A stretch of 30,285 bases of DNA from Gammaproteobacteria bacterium (GTDB taxonomy: Bacteria; Pseudomonadota; Gammaproteobacteria; Chromatiales; Chromatiaceae), in NCBI GenBank assembly GCA_019136395.1, contig JAGVUH010000310.1:1-30285 (forward strand), in the 5' to 3' direction. Shown here one piece after another: positions 29,318 through 30,285 of this stretch. The first letter of the stretch is position 1. The number at the start of each line of letters is the position of its first letter. The position numbers were made by a program, and so were the translations under genes. The notes below the pieces were generated by a model. It was not told where the DNA came from, searched no databases, and was given only the letters and a program-made list of their open reading frames with translations.

Positions 29318-30285
29318 ATGGTCAAGACCCTTGCCTTCGTCTTTTCTCTCACCCTGGTGGTCGCGGGCCTCGCCCTGCCTCCCCGGTCCGGCCTGGCGGC
29401 GAAGGCCGATCCGGTCCTGGAGGTATTGTCCCTCACGGAGGCCAGCCTGGCCTTCGGGCAGGACGCGAAGCTGAGCATCGCCCATCAGGCGGAGCGGCCG
29501 ATGATCCCGGCCTCCACCATGAAGGTGCTGACGGCCCTCGCCGCCATCCAGCGCTGGGGGCTCGATCATCGTTTCGCGACGGACACCTTTACCGCCGACG
29601 GCTGGCTATGGGTCCAGGGGGCTGATCCCTTCCTGGTGTCGGAGGAATTGGAGCGGCTGGTAAGCGGCATCAAGGGGGCTGGGCTGCGGGAGGTGAAGGG
29701 TATCGGCCTGGACGATGGCCTCTTTTCCCCCACCCTGCGGATCGATGGCCGGTCATCTAGCGACAATCCTTACGATGCCCCTGTAACCGCCCTCGCCCTG
29801 AACTTCAATACCCTCGCCCTGACCAAGGAGGGCGGCAAGGTGCAAAGCGGCGAGGCCCAGACCCCCCTCACCCCCCTGGGGCGGGAACTGGCCGCCGGGC
29901 TGGGGACCGGCAAGCATCGCATCAACCTCAAGGATCGCTCCACCGCCTTGCGCTATTTTGGTGAGATGCTGGCGGCCAAACTGGCTGATGCGGGGATCAA
30001 GGTCGCCGGTGAGGTCCGGATCGGTCAGGTGCCCGCCGGCGCCCGCCGGCTCTACCGGCATGAAAACAGCCGCACCCTGCGGGAGGTCCTGGCGCCGATG
30101 CTGGAGTATTCCAACAACTTCATCGCCAATTACCTGTTCGTGCGCCTCGGCGGACAGGAGGGCGAGCGGGGGCTGGACATGGCCGGGGCCCAGCAGGCGG
30201 CCCGGCGGTGGGTGGAGAAGAACTTTGGCTGGCGGGATTACCGGATCGAGGATGGGGCGGGCCTCTCCCGGGCCAATCGCCTCAG
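29318..30285 (+). CDS. dacB: D-alanyl-D-alanine carboxypeptidase/endopeptidase, DacB/PBP4 family (N-terminal part)
   Basis: Class C low-molecular-weight penicillin-binding protein that trims peptidoglycan side chains and cross-links in the periplasm. The visible 322 codons include a signal peptide (ending near SGLAA), the active-site SxxK motif (Ser66 in IPASTMKVLTAL) and the SxN motif (LEYSNNFIANYLF). The KTG motif lies beyond the right edge. The segment between SxxK and SxN is shorter than in Escherichia coli PBP4, as in compact family members. GGAGA stands 11 bases before ATG 29318. No stop is reached before the window ends. Confidence 0.9.
   Translation, partial: MVKTLAFVFSLTLVVAGLALPPRSGLAAKADPVLEVLSLTEASLAFGQDAKLSIAHQAERPMIPASTMKVLTALAAIQRWGLDHRFATDTFTADGWLWVQGADPFLVSEELERLVSGIKGAGLREVKGIGLDDGLFSPTLRIDGRSSSDNPYDAPVTALALNFNTLALTKEGGKVQSGEAQTPLTPLGRELAAGLGTGKHRINLKDRSTALRYFGEMLAAKLADAGIKVAGEVRIGQVPAGARRLYRHENSRTLREVLAPMLEYSNNFIANYLFVRLGGQEGERGLDMAGAQQAARRWVEKNFGWRDYRIEDGAGLSRANRL

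Overview
The window is 30.3 kb of high-GC DNA with strongly GC-biased third codon positions. It carries Gram-negative envelope genes (lipoproteins, an OprB-type porin, RlpA, a PBP4-type peptidase). The gene types suggest a gammaproteobacterium, possibly a Chromatiales-like sulfur bacterium, but there is no rRNA or other taxonomic marker and no photosynthesis or sulfur gene, so this is inference. I see no tRNA, rRNA, CRISPR array, transposase or integrase.

Layout. 1-516: N-terminus of a GAF-type signalling protein running off the left edge. 754-2578: an iron-ADH-fold dehydrogenase and an RlpA-like lipoprotein. 2691-3427: a PIN toxin with its antitoxin. 3593-5773 (minus strand): ApbE, an elastin-like Gly/Val/Pro repeat protein and a secreted glutathione peroxidase. 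6098-12614: an exopolysaccharide block made of a GH18-like/NodB/GT2 fusion, a GH26-like lipoprotein and a GH17 membrane protein that carries a deletion and frameshift. 12577-13780 (minus): a small membrane protein and a TerC-family protein. 13896-13946: a (CCCAAA)8 tract. 14063-16009: a 7TMR-DISM histidine kinase. 16036-16979: a degraded ATPase/PD-(D/E)XK gene. 17296-18789: an unrecognised lipoprotein. 19023-19136: a 22-bp inverted repeat around a 70-bp core. 19197-19877: an OmpR-type regulator.

19870-29150 is the most unusual part. A truncated FISUMP fragment is followed by two small secreted paralogues of an unrecognised family, then a complete Fn3/FISUMP lipoprotein. A multiple-monosaccharide ABC importer follows, whose permease and ChvE-like binding protein are one polypeptide, and then an OprB-type porin. 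A third copy of the small secreted family comes after the porin. 29318-30285 is the start of a DacB/PBP4 gene running off the right edge.

The three secreted paralogues share a core around SITSGQPWDGVTTNN and have visibly lower GC than their neighbours. Together with the FISUMP protein and the sugar importer they are the best candidate here for an undescribed cell-surface system. A second theme is decay: GH17, the ATPase and the FISUMP copy are broken. Several intact enzymes (RlpA, the NodB and GH18 domains, the Fe-ADH) also lack canonical active-site residues.
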